Notes: a model not told the origin generated them from the letters alone. 64,000 nucleotides of DNA from Pseudomonas sp. NBRC 111124 (GCF_001320245.1 NZ_BCBA01000036.1:1-64000), one strand, 5' to 3'. Shown: positions 40,628 to 50,065, counted from the stretch's first letter. Translations and numbers: made by a program.

Positions 40628-41692
40628 ATGTCTGCCTGTACACCTGACCTCGCCCAACTGGCCCAATCCATCAAGATCTGGGGCCAAGAACTCGGTTTTG
40701 CCCATGTCGGCATCGCCGGTGTCGACCTTGGCGAACACGAACAGCACCTGCAACGCTGGCTCGACGCCGGCTACCAGGGCGAAATGGAATACCTCGGTGC
40801 CCACGGCAGCAAACGCGCCCACCCCGACCAGCTGATACCCGGCACGGTACGGGTGGTGTCGCTGCGCATGGACTACCTGCCCGGTGACACGCAAATGGCG
40901 CAACGCTTGGCCCAGCCGGAAAAGGCCTACGTGTCGCGCTACGCACTCGGCCGGGACTACCACAAGCTGGTACGCAAGCGTGTGCAGTTCCTGGCAGACC
41001 GTATTCAGGAAGCGATCGGCCCATTCGGCTATCGCGCCTTCGTCGACAGCGCACCGGTGCTGGAAAAGGCCCTGGCCGAACAGGCCGGGCTTGGCTGGAT
41101 CGGCAAGAACACCCTGCTGCTCAACCGCAAGGCCGGCAGCTACTTCTTCCTCGCCGAACTATTCGTCGACCTGCCGCTGCCGGTGGACGAGGCACATACC
41201 AGTGAACACTGCGGGCGCTGCCAGGCCTGCCTGGACATCTGCCCCACCCAGGCGTTCGTCGGGCCTTACGTGCTGGATGCGCGACGTTGCATTTCCTACC
41301 TGACCATCGAGTTGCGCGGGCCTATTCCGGTCGAGTTGCGCTCGATGATGGGCAATCGCGTATTTGGCTGCGACGACTGCCAGATAGTCTGCCCGTGGAA
41401 CCGCTTTGCCAATCACAGCAAGGAGCAGGACTTCCAGCCGAGACACGGGCTGGAAAATGCCGAGCTGGCTGAAATGTTCCTGTGGGACGAGCGCACCTTC
41501 CTGCGCAAGACCGAGGGCGGGCCTTTGCGGCGCGCGGGGTATGAGCGATTTTTGCGCAACCTGGCGGTGGGGTTGGGTAATGCTCCATCGACGATTCCGG
41601 TGATCGAGGCATTGAAGGCCAGGCGCGCAGATGAGTCGGAGCTGGTGCGCGAGCATGTGGAGTGGGCGCTAGGGCGGCACGGAATCCGCTAG
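40628..41692 (+). CDS. queG: Epoxyqueuosine reductase
   Basis: A 354-residue cobalamin-dependent iron-sulfur enzyme that reduces epoxyqueuosine to queuosine in tRNA, the last step of the pathway. Two 4Fe-4S clusters are indicated by CGRCQACLDICP and CDDCQIVCPWN. RAFVDSAPVLEKALAEQAG contains the conserved catalytic aspartate. It diverges from nnrD, as QueG does from the nnr-tsaE cluster in E. coli. Confidence 0.97.
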   Translation: MSACTPDLAQLAQSIKIWGQELGFAHVGIAGVDLGEHEQHLQRWLDAGYQGEMEYLGAHGSKRAHPDQLIPGTVRVVSLRMDYLPGDTQMAQRLAQPEKAYVSRYALGRDYHKLVRKRVQFLADRIQEAIGPFGYRAFVDSAPVLEKALAEQAGLGWIGKNTLLLNRKAGSYFFLAELFVDLPLPVDEAHTSEHCGRCQACLDICPTQAFVGPYVLDARRCISYLTIELRGPIPVELRSMMGNRVFGCDDCQIVCPWNRFANHSKEQDFQPRHGLENAELAEMFLWDERTFLRKTEGGPLRRAGYERFLRNLAVGLGNAPSTIPVIEALKARRADESELVREHVEWALGRHGIR

Positions 41693-41721
41693 TCAAGCGC
41701 CCCACAGGGGCCTCATCAAGA

Positions 41722-42333
41722 CTACTGCTGATCGTTATAGTGAAACTTGGGCATTTCCCAATGGAAACGGATCGCCAGCAAGCGCACCAGGAAGCCACCA
41801 AACAAGGTCAGCAGCATCGCCTGCTCCGCCGGTACCTTGAAGTACACGCAACCCAGATAGAACCACGCCGCTGCGAATGACACGCTGGCATACAGCTCGC
41901 GCCTGAACACCAGCGGGATGTCGTTGCAGAAAATATCCCGCAAAATCCCGCCAAACACTCCTGTGATCACCCCGCTGATCGAGGCCACCAGCATGCCCTG
42001 CCCCATCTCCAGCGCAGTCATGCAGCCGATCAGGGTAAAGGCCACCAGGCCCAGGGCATCCAGCACCAGAAACAGCGAGCGCAAACGGCGCATCATCGGC
42101 GCGATGAAAATCGTCAGCAGGGCGGCGAAGCTGGTCAACACCAGGTATTCCGGGTGCTTCACCCAAGTCAGCGGGTAATGCCCGAGCAGCACGTCGCGCA
42201 CCGAGCCGCCACCCAGGGCGGTCACGCAGGCGATCAGCACCACGCCAAACCAGTCCATGCCGCGGCGACCGGCAGACAGGGCGCCGGTCATGGCTTCGGC
42301 GGTGATCGCAATAAGGTAGAGCATCAACAACAT
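41722..42333 (-). CDS. TRIC/UPF0126 family membrane protein (YicG-like)
   Basis: A 203-residue inner-membrane protein with about seven hydrophobic segments. It is two repeats of the UPF0126 module, visible as TALGGGSVRDVLLGHYPLTW and ITGVFGGILRDIFCNDIPLV. Structural homologues are trimeric TRIC-type channels, and some family members move glycine. The substrate here is unknown. The ATG at 42333 lacks a good ribosome-binding site; an ATG at 42324 is an alternative. Confidence 0.85.
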   Translation of the reverse strand: MLLMLYLIAITAEAMTGALSAGRRGMDWFGVVLIACVTALGGGSVRDVLLGHYPLTWVKHPEYLVLTSFAALLTIFIAPMMRRLRSLFLVLDALGLVAFTLIGCMTALEMGQGMLVASISGVITGVFGGILRDIFCNDIPLVFRRELYASVSFAAAWFYLGCVYFKVPAEQAMLLTLFGGFLVRLLAIRFHWEMPKFHYNDQQ

Positions 42334-42391
42334 GGCGCGGGTCCGTGCGGGAAAGGCGCGCAGTCTAACCAGTTGCCGTAGGCACCAAAAG

Positions 42392-42420
42392 AGGGCGTGA
42401 GCACAATAACTGCGCCCTTT
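42392..42420 (-). terminator. Weak stem-loop after orn
   Basis: AGGGCG and CGCCCT (42392-42397 and 42413-42418) can pair around a 15-base loop, followed leftward by TCTTTTGG. It may end the orn transcript before the TRIC-like gene. Confidence 0.4.
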
Positions 42421-42424
42421 CGGT

Positions 42425-42967
42425 TCATACCTTGATGAAATGCTCGCGGTAGTGACGCAGCTCGGCGATCGACTCGCGGATATCGTCCAGGGCCAGGTGG
42501 GTGCTGCCTTTCTTGAAGCTGTCACGCACGTCCGGCGCCCAGCGCGCGGCCAGCTCTTTCAGGGTGGAGACATCGAGGTTGCGATAGTGGAAGTAATTTT
42601 CCAGGCCACGCATGTGCCGGTAAAGGAAACGGCGGTCCTGGCAGATGCTGTTGCCGCAGATCGGCGACTTGCCTTTCGGCACCCACTGCTCGAGAAAGGC
42701 GATGGTCTGCGCTTCGGCTTCAGCCATGCTGATCTTGCTGTCGCGCACGCGCTGGGTCAGGCCCGAGCCGCCATGGGTGCGGGTGTTCCACTCGTCCATG
42801 CGCGCCAGCACTTCGTCACTGTGGTGGATGGCGATCACCGGGCCTTCGGCCAAGGTGTTCAGCTCGCTGTCGGTGACGATGGTGGCCATCTCGATGATGA
42901 CGTCGTGGTCCGGATCCAGACCGGTCATTTCCAGATCGATCCAGATCAGGTTCTGTGGGTTCTGCAT
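42425..42967 (-). CDS. orn: Oligoribonuclease
   Basis: A 180-residue DEDDh 3'-5' exonuclease that degrades two-base RNAs. In pseudomonads it clears pGpG, the breakdown product of cyclic di-GMP, and so affects biofilm control. The first acidic pair is in [12 protein letters not shown] and the last motif is in [18 protein letters not shown]. It diverges from rsgA, the same pairing as in E. coli and P. aeruginosa. Confidence 0.98.
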   Translation of the reverse strand: MQNPQNLIWIDLEMTGLDPDHDVIIEMATIVTDSELNTLAEGPVIAIHHSDEVLARMDEWNTRTHGGSGLTQRVRDSKISMAEAEAQTIAFLEQWVPKGKSPICGNSICQDRRFLYRHMRGLENYFHYRNLDVSTLKELAARWAPDVRDSFKKGSTHLALDDIRESIAELRHYREHFIKV

Positions 42968-43109
42968 GTAGGGGGCTCCTCGTATAGGCCGTCATAGTAG
43001 CCTAGCGACACTGGCCTGCGCATGCGCGGCGCAAAGGTAACCAGAATGGTCCATGAGCTGGCGTGCTAAACTGCCTGCCGTTTTCAACTTGCCCCACCTT
43101 GGAAGGTCC

Positions 43110-44141
43110 ATGGCCAAACGCCAGCTCAATCGTCGCCAGAACTGGCGTATCGAAAAAATCCAGAACGAACGCGCCGCTCGCGCCGCCAAACGCGAGCAGC
43201 ACGTGCTGCTAGAGCTGGAGGGCGGCGACCTGGGGCCGGAACAGTTGGGCCTGGTGATCGCCCACTTCGGTGTGCAGGTCGAGGTCGAAGCCCAGGACGG
43301 CGAAGTCGCCGGGCAGGTATTCCGCTGCCACCTGCGGGCCAACCTGCCGGCACTGGTCACTGGCGACCGCGTGGTCTGGCGTGCCGGCAACCAGGGCATC
43401 GGCGTGATCGTCGCGCAGATGCCGCGCAGCACCGAGCTGTGCCGGCCGAACAACCATGGCCAGCTCAAGCCGGTCGCGGCCAACGTCGACCTGATCGTGA
43501 TTGTCTTCGCCCCGGCACCAGAGCCGCATCCGAACCTGATCGACCGTTACCTGGTCGCTGCCGAGCACGCTGGCATTCGCCCGCTGCTGTTGCTGAACAA
43601 GGCCGACCTGATCGACGACGAGAACGGCCCTGGCCTGCATGCACTGCTCGAGGTCTATCGCGAGCTGGGCTACCCGCTGCTGGAAGTCTCCGCGCACCAC
43701 GGCGACGGCATGCAGCGCCTGCAACAGATGCTCGACGGGCACATCAGCGTGTTCGTCGGTCAGTCCGGCGTGGGCAAGTCGTCGCTGGTGAACAGCCTGC
43801 TGCCGGATGCCGGCACCCGCGTCGGTGACCTGTCCGAATGGTCCGGCCAGGGTCAGCACACCACCACCACGGCGCGCCTGTATCACTTCCCCAACGGCGG
43901 CGACCTGATCGACTCGCCAGGCATCCGCGAGTTCGGCCTCGGCCACGTCAGCCGTGACGATGTGGAAGATGGCTTCATCGAGTTCCGCGACCTGTTCGGC
44001 ACCTGCCGCTTCCGCGATTGCAAGCATGATCGCGAACCAGGGTGCGCGCTGCTCAAGGCCCTCGAAGAGGGTCGAATCAAGCCGCAGCGAATGAACAGCT
44101 ACCGCTCGATCATTGCCAGCCTGCCCGAAGATGCCTACTAA
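43110..44141 (+). CDS. rsgA: Small-subunit maturation GTPase RsgA
   Basis: A 343-residue circularly permuted GTPase that checks the decoding site of maturing 30S subunits. Order: basic N terminus ([18 protein letters not shown]), OB fold, then G4 LNKAD ahead of G1 [12 protein letters not shown] and G3 DSPG, the permuted order. A C-terminal zinc site lies in [20 protein letters not shown] precedes the ATG. Confidence 0.97.
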   Translation: MAKRQLNRRQNWRIEKIQNERAARAAKREQHVLLELEGGDLGPEQLGLVIAHFGVQVEVEAQDGEVAGQVFRCHLRANLPALVTGDRVVWRAGNQGIGVIVAQMPRSTELCRPNNHGQLKPVAANVDLIVIVFAPAPEPHPNLIDRYLVAAEHAGIRPLLLLNKADLIDDENGPGLHALLEVYRELGYPLLEVSAHHGDGMQRLQQMLDGHISVFVGQSGVGKSSLVNSLLPDAGTRVGDLSEWSGQGQHTTTTARLYHFPNGGDLIDSPGIREFGLGHVSRDDVEDGFIEFRDLFGTCRFRDCKHDREPGCALLKALEEGRIKPQRMNSYRSIIASLPEDAY

Positions 44142-44156
44142 TTTGTAGGAGATGTT

Positions 44157-44185
44157 ACCGGGGCGCGTAGGACGCCTCCGGTTTT
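44157..44185 (+). terminator. Terminator after rsgA
   Basis: A stem ACCGG-GGCG/CGCC-T-CCGGT around a seven-base loop runs into TTTT. It lies 15 bases past the rsgA stop and isolates the TIR-like gene. Confidence 0.75.
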
Positions 44186-44254
44186 CCTGCCATCTATTGC
44201 CCTACTCCTCGCTTTCCCTGAAGGTCATGACTTCTATCAGGGAGGGCAACCGCG

Positions 44255-44734
44255 ATGCCGGTTTTTATCAGTTACCGCCACGAAGAGCGGCTCGACGCCT
44301 TTATTCTCAACGAACGCCTGCTGCTCGAAGGTATTACCGCGCAGTTGGTAGCGTTCGGCGGCGACGGCCAGCCCTACGACGACCTCTATGGCAACGCCTG
44401 CCAGCAGATAAGCGATGCAACTCACTGGATTGGCCTGCTGCCCGCAGAACCCGACCAGGACTGGTGGACCGCCTGGCTGCTGGGGGCTGCCGTGATGGCT
44501 AACCGACGGGTCAGTTTTTATTGCAAAGCGGACGGCGAACTACCGGCACACCTAGGCAAGTGGCCAGTCATGCGCGAGCGCGTGCATATCGACCTGTTTG
44601 TGAGGGCGTATCACGACGAGCGCACGTTCCAACGGGCAATGGTGTTACCGAAAGGGGGCATAGCGAGTGCCGACCGGCACAACGCAGACTTTTTTCATGC
44701 TGATCTCAAGGCCAAGATCAGGCGGGGGTTTTGA
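44255..44734 (+). CDS. Stand-alone TIR-like domain protein
   Basis: A 159-residue protein whose start, PVFISYRHEERLDAF, matches the first strand and helix of TIR domains. An alternating strand/helix layout follows over about residues 1-125. In catalytic TIRs the NAD-cleaving glutamate follows a tryptophan in the C-helix; the matching stretch here (QDWWTAWLLGAAV) has Trp74 in that place. It may therefore be a non-enzymatic interaction domain, or the alignment may be offset. There is no signal peptide, membrane segment or second domain. A strong site, GGGAGGG, precedes the ATG. It stands between rsgA and motB with its own terminators. Confidence 0.65.
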   Translation: MPVFISYRHEERLDAFILNERLLLEGITAQLVAFGGDGQPYDDLYGNACQQISDATHWIGLLPAEPDQDWWTAWLLGAAVMANRRVSFYCKADGELPAHLGKWPVMRERVHIDLFVRAYHDERTFQRAMVLPKGGIASADRHNADFFHADLKAKIRRGF

Positions 44735-44740
44735 GCCATA

Positions 44741-44757
44741 GGGCCGCTTCGCGGCCC
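44741..44757. terminator. Hairpin between the TIR-like gene and motB
   Basis: GGGCCGC-TTC-GCGGCCC lies between two converging genes without a T-run. It is probably a shared 3' barrier and belongs to a hairpin family recurring in this window. Confidence 0.55.
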
Positions 44758-44767
44758 CTGACAGCAT

Positions 44768-45802
44768 TTACTGACCCTTTTGCTCATCCATCTTCAGGGT
44801 GCCATCCTCGAAGATGTTCAACTTCTGGCGCAGTTCGCGCGGTTGCATTGGCGCCTCGGCAGCGGCATTCCCTGCCGCCGACGCTGCAGGAGCCGCCGCC
44901 CCAGGCGCTGCACCCGCTGGCGAAGCTGGCTGGGCGGGTGCCTCGGGCGCGCCCTGCTCACCCTCGATGTTGCGCTGCGCTTTCTTGGTCAGGACGATGA
45001 TATCGATACGACGGTTGACCGGATTGAACGGGTCCTTACGGTCGAACAGCGACGACGAGGCATACCCCACCACCCGTGCCACCTGCCCATCCGGGTAGCC
45101 ACCGGCAACCAAGGCACGACGCGCGGCGTTGGCGCGGTTGGCCGACAGCTCCCAGTTGCCGAAGTCGCCAGTACCAGCGTACGGTTTGGCATCGGTATGG
45201 CCACTGATGCTGATCTTGTTCGGCACCGCCTTGATGGTGTCGGCCATGGCCAGCAGGATGTCTTCGAAATACGGCTGCAGGCGCGCGCTGCCGATATCGA
45301 ACATCGGCCGGTTCTCGGCATCCATGATCTGGATCCGCAGGCCGTCCTGGGTGATCTCGAACAGGATCTGATCCTTGAACTTCTGCAGCTGCGGGTTTTC
45401 TTCGACCTTGTTCTGCAGTTCCTGCAGCAGCAGCTCGAGGCGCTCACGCTCGACCTGTTCGGCCATGGTCTCGACCTGGTCCTTGTCCAGCTGGATGCTG
45501 GTGTCAGGCGTAGGTTCGGACTTCTGCTCCGGGTTGATGGTTTTTTCCGGCGCCAGCTGCGGCGAGCCACCCAAGTCGATGATGTACGGCGTGCCGCTCT
45601 CGGAAAACCCGATCGGGTCCTTGAAATAACCGGCAATGGCGATCTTCTGCTCTGGCGTAGCCGTGGATAGCAGCCACAGCACCAGGAAGAACGCCATCAT
45701 CGCCGTGGCGAAGTCGGCGAAGGCGATCTTCCAGGCGCCGCCATGGTGCCCGCCACCGAAGCGCTTGACGCGCTTGATGATTATCGGCTGATTGTTTTCC
45801 AT
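44768..45802 (-). CDS. motB: Flagellar motor stator protein MotB
   Basis: A 344-residue stator subunit. One membrane helix contains the proton-carrying Asp30 in FADFATAMMAFFLVLW. A plug and linker follow, then the OmpA-like peptidoglycan-binding domain (SISGHTDAKPY... ANRANAARRALVAGG) and an Ala/Pro-rich tail (about residues 280-325). With MotA it converts proton flow into torque. It is translated three bases after motA. Confidence 0.98.
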   Translation of the reverse strand: MENNQPIIIKRVKRFGGGHHGGAWKIAFADFATAMMAFFLVLWLLSTATPEQKIAIAGYFKDPIGFSESGTPYIIDLGGSPQLAPEKTINPEQKSEPTPDTSIQLDKDQVETMAEQVERERLELLLQELQNKVEENPQLQKFKDQILFEITQDGLRIQIMDAENRPMFDIGSARLQPYFEDILLAMADTIKAVPNKISISGHTDAKPYAGTGDFGNWELSANRANAARRALVAGGYPDGQVARVVGYASSSLFDRKDPFNPVNRRIDIIVLTKKAQRNIEGEQGAPEAPAQPASPAGAAPGAAAPAASAAGNAAAEAPMQPRELRQKLNIFEDGTLKMDEQKGQ

Positions 45803-45805
45803 GAC

Positions 45806-46657
45806 TCAGCGACCGCGAACCGCTTGTTCCAGCTCGGCAAAGCTTGGGCGATGCTTCGGATACAGCACCTTGCGCCCGAACTCGACGGCCAGCGAAGGCG
45901 GCATGCCGGAAGCCGAGGCCACCAGCGATGCTTTAATCGACTCATAGAGGTTGAGCTCTTCCTTGGCGTCATGCTCCAGGCACTTGGCCAAAGGACCGAA
46001 GAAGCCATAGGCGGCGAGAATACCGAAGAAGGTACCCACCAGCGCCGCACCCACGTGCATGCCGATGGCCTTCTGGTCGCCATCACCGAGCGATGCCATG
46101 GTCACCACGATACCCAGTACCGCCGCGACGATACCGAAGCCAGGCATGCCGTCGGCGATACCGGTGACCGCGTGCGACGGGTGCTCGAGCTCTTCCTTCA
46201 TGCTCAACAGCTCCATGTCGAACAGGCCTTCGAGCTCGTGGGGGGCCATGTTGCCCGTAGACATGATACGCAGGTAGTCGCAGATGAACGCGGTCATGCG
46301 CTCGTCGCCCAGCACCGCCGGGTACTTGGCGAAGATCGGGCTGGAGGCGGCGTCTTCGATATCGCTCTCGATCGCCATCATGCCTTCGCGACGGCTCTTG
46401 TTGAGGATTTCGTACACCAGGCCCAGCACTTCCAGATAGAAAGCATGGGAGAAGCGCGAGCCGAACATCTTCATCGACTTTTTGATTACATGCATGGTCA
46501 TGTAACCAGGGTTGGCCTGCATGAAGGCGCCAAAGGCTGCACCGCCGATGATCAGCACTTCGAACGGCTGGATCAGCGCCGCGATCTTGCCGTGGGAGAG
46601 TACATATCCGCCGAGCACGCTCGCGAATACGACGATGATGCCGATAATTTTAGCCAT
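45806..46657 (-). CDS. motA: Flagellar motor stator protein MotA
   Basis: A 283-residue inner-membrane protein with four membrane segments. The first is MAKIIGIIVVFASVLGGYVL and the last pair contains PGFGIVAAVLGIVVTMASLG, with the prolines that couple to MotB Asp30. The cytoplasmic loop between TM2 and TM3 contacts FliG. A FliA-type promoter lies about 65 bases upstream. motA-motB form one operon. Confidence 0.98.
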   Translation of the reverse strand: MAKIIGIIVVFASVLGGYVLSHGKIAALIQPFEVLIIGGAAFGAFMQANPGYMTMHVIKKSMKMFGSRFSHAFYLEVLGLVYEILNKSRREGMMAIESDIEDAASSPIFAKYPAVLGDERMTAFICDYLRIMSTGNMAPHELEGLFDMELLSMKEELEHPSHAVTGIADGMPGFGIVAAVLGIVVTMASLGDGDQKAIGMHVGAALVGTFFGILAAYGFFGPLAKCLEHDAKEELNLYESIKASLVASASGMPPSLAVEFGRKVLYPKHRPSFAELEQAVRGR

Positions 46658-46721
46658 AGGATCAAAGCACTTGCTGTCGTGGTCAGGGAGTGGGACGGGA
46701 GCTTTAAAACTCTTCTTCTAC

Positions 46722-46748
46722 TTATCGGCAGAACTGCGCCAGACTATA
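46722..46748 (-). promoter_or_regulatory. Sigma-28 (FliA) promoter for motAB
   Basis: On the leftward strand TATAGTCT (6 of 8 against TAAAGTTT) and GCCGATAA (8 of 8) are separated by exactly 11 bases, the FliA arrangement. The start of transcription should be near 46715. The site overlaps the promoter zone of the divergent HDOD gene. Confidence 0.87.
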
Positions 46749-46787
46749 GCCACCAAATGCGAAAAGCCAGATCGGACTGATGTCAAA

Positions 46788-48323
46788 ATGCCAATGGAAT
46801 CCAAGGTGCCCACTCAGAATCCGCGTACGGTAGAAGCCTGGGTCAAGCTGCTCGACGGTGTTCGTGTACCGGTCCCGAAGCAGAGTTACGACCGGGTCAT
46901 GAGCGCGATCAATGACAATCGCCGCTCGTTGCGCGATATCGCCGAACTGATGCAGGACAGCCCCGCCTTGGTGCTGTCGGTGATGCGCGAGGCCAACCAC
47001 CCCGCCAACGCCAGCCAGGCCGAACCCGCCGAAAGCCTGGAAATTGCCCTCAACCGACTGGGCCTGGCACGCAGCAGGGAACTGCTGATGCGCCTGCCTT
47101 CCCTGCCGGAAGATGAGATTCCACCCGTGCTGCGCCAGTTCCTGCTGATCAGCCAGCATGCCGCGCAACAGGCCAGCGGCCTGTTTGCCAGCCGCCTGGC
47201 GCGCCTATGGCAGGAGATCCACTGGGGCAGCCTGCTGTTCCTCTCCCCCCTGTGGCCGCTGGCCGTGGTCCAGCCCAAGCTACTGGACGCCTGGGAGTTG
47301 CGGGTTATCCACAAGGGTGAAACTGCGGCCGACGTGGAGCAGGAGCTGTTCGGCGTGCGCATCTTCGCCCTGTGCCAGGCCATGGCCGAACACTGGCGGC
47401 TGCCCAAGTGGGTGACCCAAGGCTATCGCCTGCTTCTTGAGGAGCGCGACCAACTGGCCATGGTAATGAGCATCGCCCGCGAGGAAGACCTGCTTACCCA
47501 GCAGCATCGCCTGGATGAAGCACCCGGCCTGCGCCGCTGGTTCAACGAACCGGCCAATACTGTGCTGCTGGCCAACAACCTGGCCCTGGCGGCGCAGGTA
47601 GGCTGGGACAACCCTCACCTGCTGCGCTGGCAGTTGCTGACCGCGCTGTACCTGCAGACCTCGCTGGAAGATGTGCAGCAGCAGGTGCACCAACAAGCTG
47701 CGGCCAGCGCCCGACGCCACGCCCGCCATGCCCTGTTCCACCCTGCCGAGGCGCTGATCTGGCCCTGGGACCAGCGTCGCCCGCACCCGGACATGCTCAC
47801 CCCGCCGCCGCCTTCCAGCGAGGCGCTTGGACGCTGGCGCAAGCTCTGCCAGGAACTGCTGGCCCAACCCAGCCCGTTCGCCAATGCCGTGCACCTGGCC
47901 ACCAATGCGCGAGAAGCCTTGGAAGCCTGCGGGATGCAACGCATCATGCTGTTTAGCCTGGACAAGGCCAGCGATTACCTGCGCGTGCAGCAAATCGCCG
48001 GCCTGCCCAAGGAGGCAGGCGGCATCGCTCTGGACATCGAGCAGAACAAGCTGCTGCAAAAGCTGATGAGCAAGGTCGGCCAGCTGCGGCTGACCCCAGA
48101 CAATCATGCCCAGTTCTGGGCGCTGCTGCCGGCCCCGCTGCGCGCACTGTTCCACAGCGAACACCTGTTGCTGCGCTCACTGGCCGTCGGCGAACAGGTG
48201 CTGATGCTGGTGGTGGCCGACCAGGGCGGAAAACCACTGGCCGATGTCAGCGTCCAGGCCTTCGGCAAGACTTCGCAATGTATTGAGCGTGCGCTGGCGG
48301 TGTTCGCCAACCGCAGCGCCTGA
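46788..48323 (+). CDS. HDOD-domain protein with a GAF-like C-terminal region
   Basis: A 511-residue cytoplasmic protein. Residues about 25-115 resemble HDOD (RSLRDIAELMQDSPALVLSV... IALNRLGLARSRELLMRLP), a non-catalytic HD-fold relative used in signalling. The middle is helical. From about residue 350 a stretch with MQRIMLFSLDKASDYLRVQQ and LLLRSLAVGEQVLMLVVADQ has the strand pattern of a GAF-like sensor. No catalytic HD pair is kept. It starts 130 bases from motA in the opposite direction, suggesting but not proving a link to motility. Confidence 0.8.
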   Translation: MPMESKVPTQNPRTVEAWVKLLDGVRVPVPKQSYDRVMSAINDNRRSLRDIAELMQDSPALVLSVMREANHPANASQAEPAESLEIALNRLGLARSRELLMRLPSLPEDEIPPVLRQFLLISQHAAQQASGLFASRLARLWQEIHWGSLLFLSPLWPLAVVQPKLLDAWELRVIHKGETAADVEQELFGVRIFALCQAMAEHWRLPKWVTQGYRLLLEERDQLAMVMSIAREEDLLTQQHRLDEAPGLRRWFNEPANTVLLANNLALAAQVGWDNPHLLRWQLLTALYLQTSLEDVQQQVHQQAAASARRHARHALFHPAEALIWPWDQRRPHPDMLTPPPPSSEALGRWRKLCQELLAQPSPFANAVHLATNAREALEACGMQRIMLFSLDKASDYLRVQQIAGLPKEAGGIALDIEQNKLLQKLMSKVGQLRLTPDNHAQFWALLPAPLRALFHSEHLLLRSLAVGEQVLMLVVADQGGKPLADVSVQAFGKTSQCIERALAVFANRSA

Positions 48324-48367
48324 GCCTTGCGCTACAATCGCCCCTCTTTCCACACTGGAGAACGTGG

Positions 48368-49195
48368 ATGACTGACTTTTCCGGCCTGCCTTTGGTGATC
48401 GAAGCCGCAGACCTGTTGCCGCGCCTGGACTCACCCCAGCTGATCCTGGTCGACCTGAGCAGCGCCAACCGCTATGTCAGCGGGCATATCCCTGGCGCCC
48501 GCTTCGTCGAGGGCAAGCGCACCCAACTGGGTCAGCCTCCGGCACCCGGCCTGCTGCCCGCCCTGGCCGACCTGGAAAAGCTGTTCAGCGAACTGGGCCA
48601 CCGCGACGACGCCGTCTACGTGGTGTACGACGATGAAGGCGGCGGCTGGGCCGGCCGCTTCATCTGGCTGCTCGATGTCATCGGCCACGAGCGCTACCAC
48701 TACCTCAATGGCGGCATCCAGGCCTGGCCGGCGGACAAACTCTCCACCGACGTGCCAGTACCCGGCGGCACGCCCGTGCACCTGCAACTGCACGGCGAAC
48801 CGACCGCCACCCGCGAATACTTGCAAAGCCGCCTGGGCGCCGATGACCTGGTTATCTGGGACGCGCGTGCTCCGCAGGAATTCAACGGTGAAAAAGTCCT
48901 GGCAGCCAAGGCCGGACACATTCCCGGCGCGGTCAATTTCGAATGGACTGCTGGCATGGACCTCAACGATCACCTGCGCATCCGTGCAGATATCGCTGAA
49001 GTGCTCCAGCAACTGGGCATCACCCCGGACAAGGAAGTGATCACCCACTGCCAGACCCACCGCCGCTCCGGTTTCACCTACCTGGTGGCCAAGGCCCTCG
49101 GTTACCCACGTATCAAGGCTTACGCCGGTTCGTGGAGCGAATGGGGCAACCACCCGGACACGCCTGTCGAAGTTCAAGGACAATCAACTCAATGA
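48368..49195 (+). CDS. Thiosulfate sulfurtransferase (two-domain rhodanese)
   Basis: A 275-residue protein with two rhodanese folds. The N-terminal copy (LVDLSSANRYVSGHIPGA) lacks the cysteine and is inactive. The C-terminal copy has the active-site loop CQTHRRSGF, with Cys as sulfur carrier. The loop differs from the CRxGx[R/T] of classical rhodaneses, so thiosulfate or another donor is possible. Its stop overlaps the psd start (ATGA), an order also seen in P. aeruginosa. Confidence 0.93.
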   Translation: MTDFSGLPLVIEAADLLPRLDSPQLILVDLSSANRYVSGHIPGARFVEGKRTQLGQPPAPGLLPALADLEKLFSELGHRDDAVYVVYDDEGGGWAGRFIWLLDVIGHERYHYLNGGIQAWPADKLSTDVPVPGGTPVHLQLHGEPTATREYLQSRLGADDLVIWDARAPQEFNGEKVLAAKAGHIPGAVNFEWTAGMDLNDHLRIRADIAEVLQQLGITPDKEVITHCQTHRRSGFTYLVAKALGYPRIKAYAGSWSEWGNHPDTPVEVQGQSTQ

Positions 49196-50055
49196 AATCC
49201 CGTCTGTTCATCATCAGTCAGTACCTGCTGCCGCACCACTTGCTGTCGCGCCTGGCTGGCTGTGTGGCCGAATGCCGTGCACGCTGGTTCAAGAACGCCT
49301 TCACCGCCTGGTTCGCCAAGCGTTACCAGGTGAACATGAGCGAAGCGCTGGTCGAAGACCTCACCGCCTACGAGCACTTCAACGCCTTCTTCACCCGCGC
49401 CCTCAAACCTGGCGCTCGCCCGTTGGACGAAACCCCGGGCGCAATCCTCTGCCCGGCCGACGGTGCCGTCAGCCAACTGGGCCCGATCGAACACGGTCGT
49501 ATCTTCCAGGCCAAGGGCCACAGCTTCAGCGCACTTGAATTGCTTGGCGGTGATCCGGCACTGGCTGCGCCATTCATGGGGGGCGAGTTCGCCACCATCT
49601 ACCTGTCGCCGAAGGATTACCACCGCGTGCACATGCCGCTCGCCGGTACCCTGCGCGAGATGGTCTACGTGCCGGGCCGCCTGTTCTCGGTCAACCAGAC
49701 CACCGCCGAGAACGTTCCGGAGCTGTTTGCCCGCAACGAGCGCGTGGTGTGCCTGTTCGATACCGAGCGCGGGCCGATGGCCGTAGTGCTGGTCGGCGCC
49801 ATGATCGTCGCCTCGATCGAGACCGTGTGGGCCGGCCTGGTCACCCCACCGAAGCGTGAGCTGAAGACCTTCCGCTATGACGAAAGCAGCCGTGCGCCGA
49901 TTCACCTGGAGAAAGGCGCCGAGCTGGGCCGCTTCAAGCTGGGTTCGACCGCCATCGTCCTGTTCGGGCCAGAGCAGGTGAAATGGGCCGAGACCCTGGG
50001 TGCAGCTTCGGCGGTGCGCATGGGTGAACTGCTGGCAACCCCTGCCCAGGCTTGA
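49192..50055 (+). CDS. psd: Phosphatidylserine decarboxylase proenzyme
   Basis: A 287-residue inner-membrane-associated enzyme that makes phosphatidylethanolamine. The self-cleavage motif LGST lies at about residues 250-253; Ser252 becomes the pyruvoyl group of the small alpha chain. Other conserved blocks are PADGAVSQLG and LSPKDYHRVHMPLAG. Translation is coupled to the rhodanese gene by a four-base overlap. Confidence 0.98.
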   Translation: MKSRLFIISQYLLPHHLLSRLAGCVAECRARWFKNAFTAWFAKRYQVNMSEALVEDLTAYEHFNAFFTRALKPGARPLDETPGAILCPADGAVSQLGPIEHGRIFQAKGHSFSALELLGGDPALAAPFMGGEFATIYLSPKDYHRVHMPLAGTLREMVYVPGRLFSVNQTTAENVPELFARNERVVCLFDTERGPMAVVLVGAMIVASIETVWAGLVTPPKRELKTFRYDESSRAPIHLEKGAELGRFKLGSTAIVLFGPEQVKWAETLGAASAVRMGELLATPAQA

Positions 50056-50065
50056 CCCTGGACGC

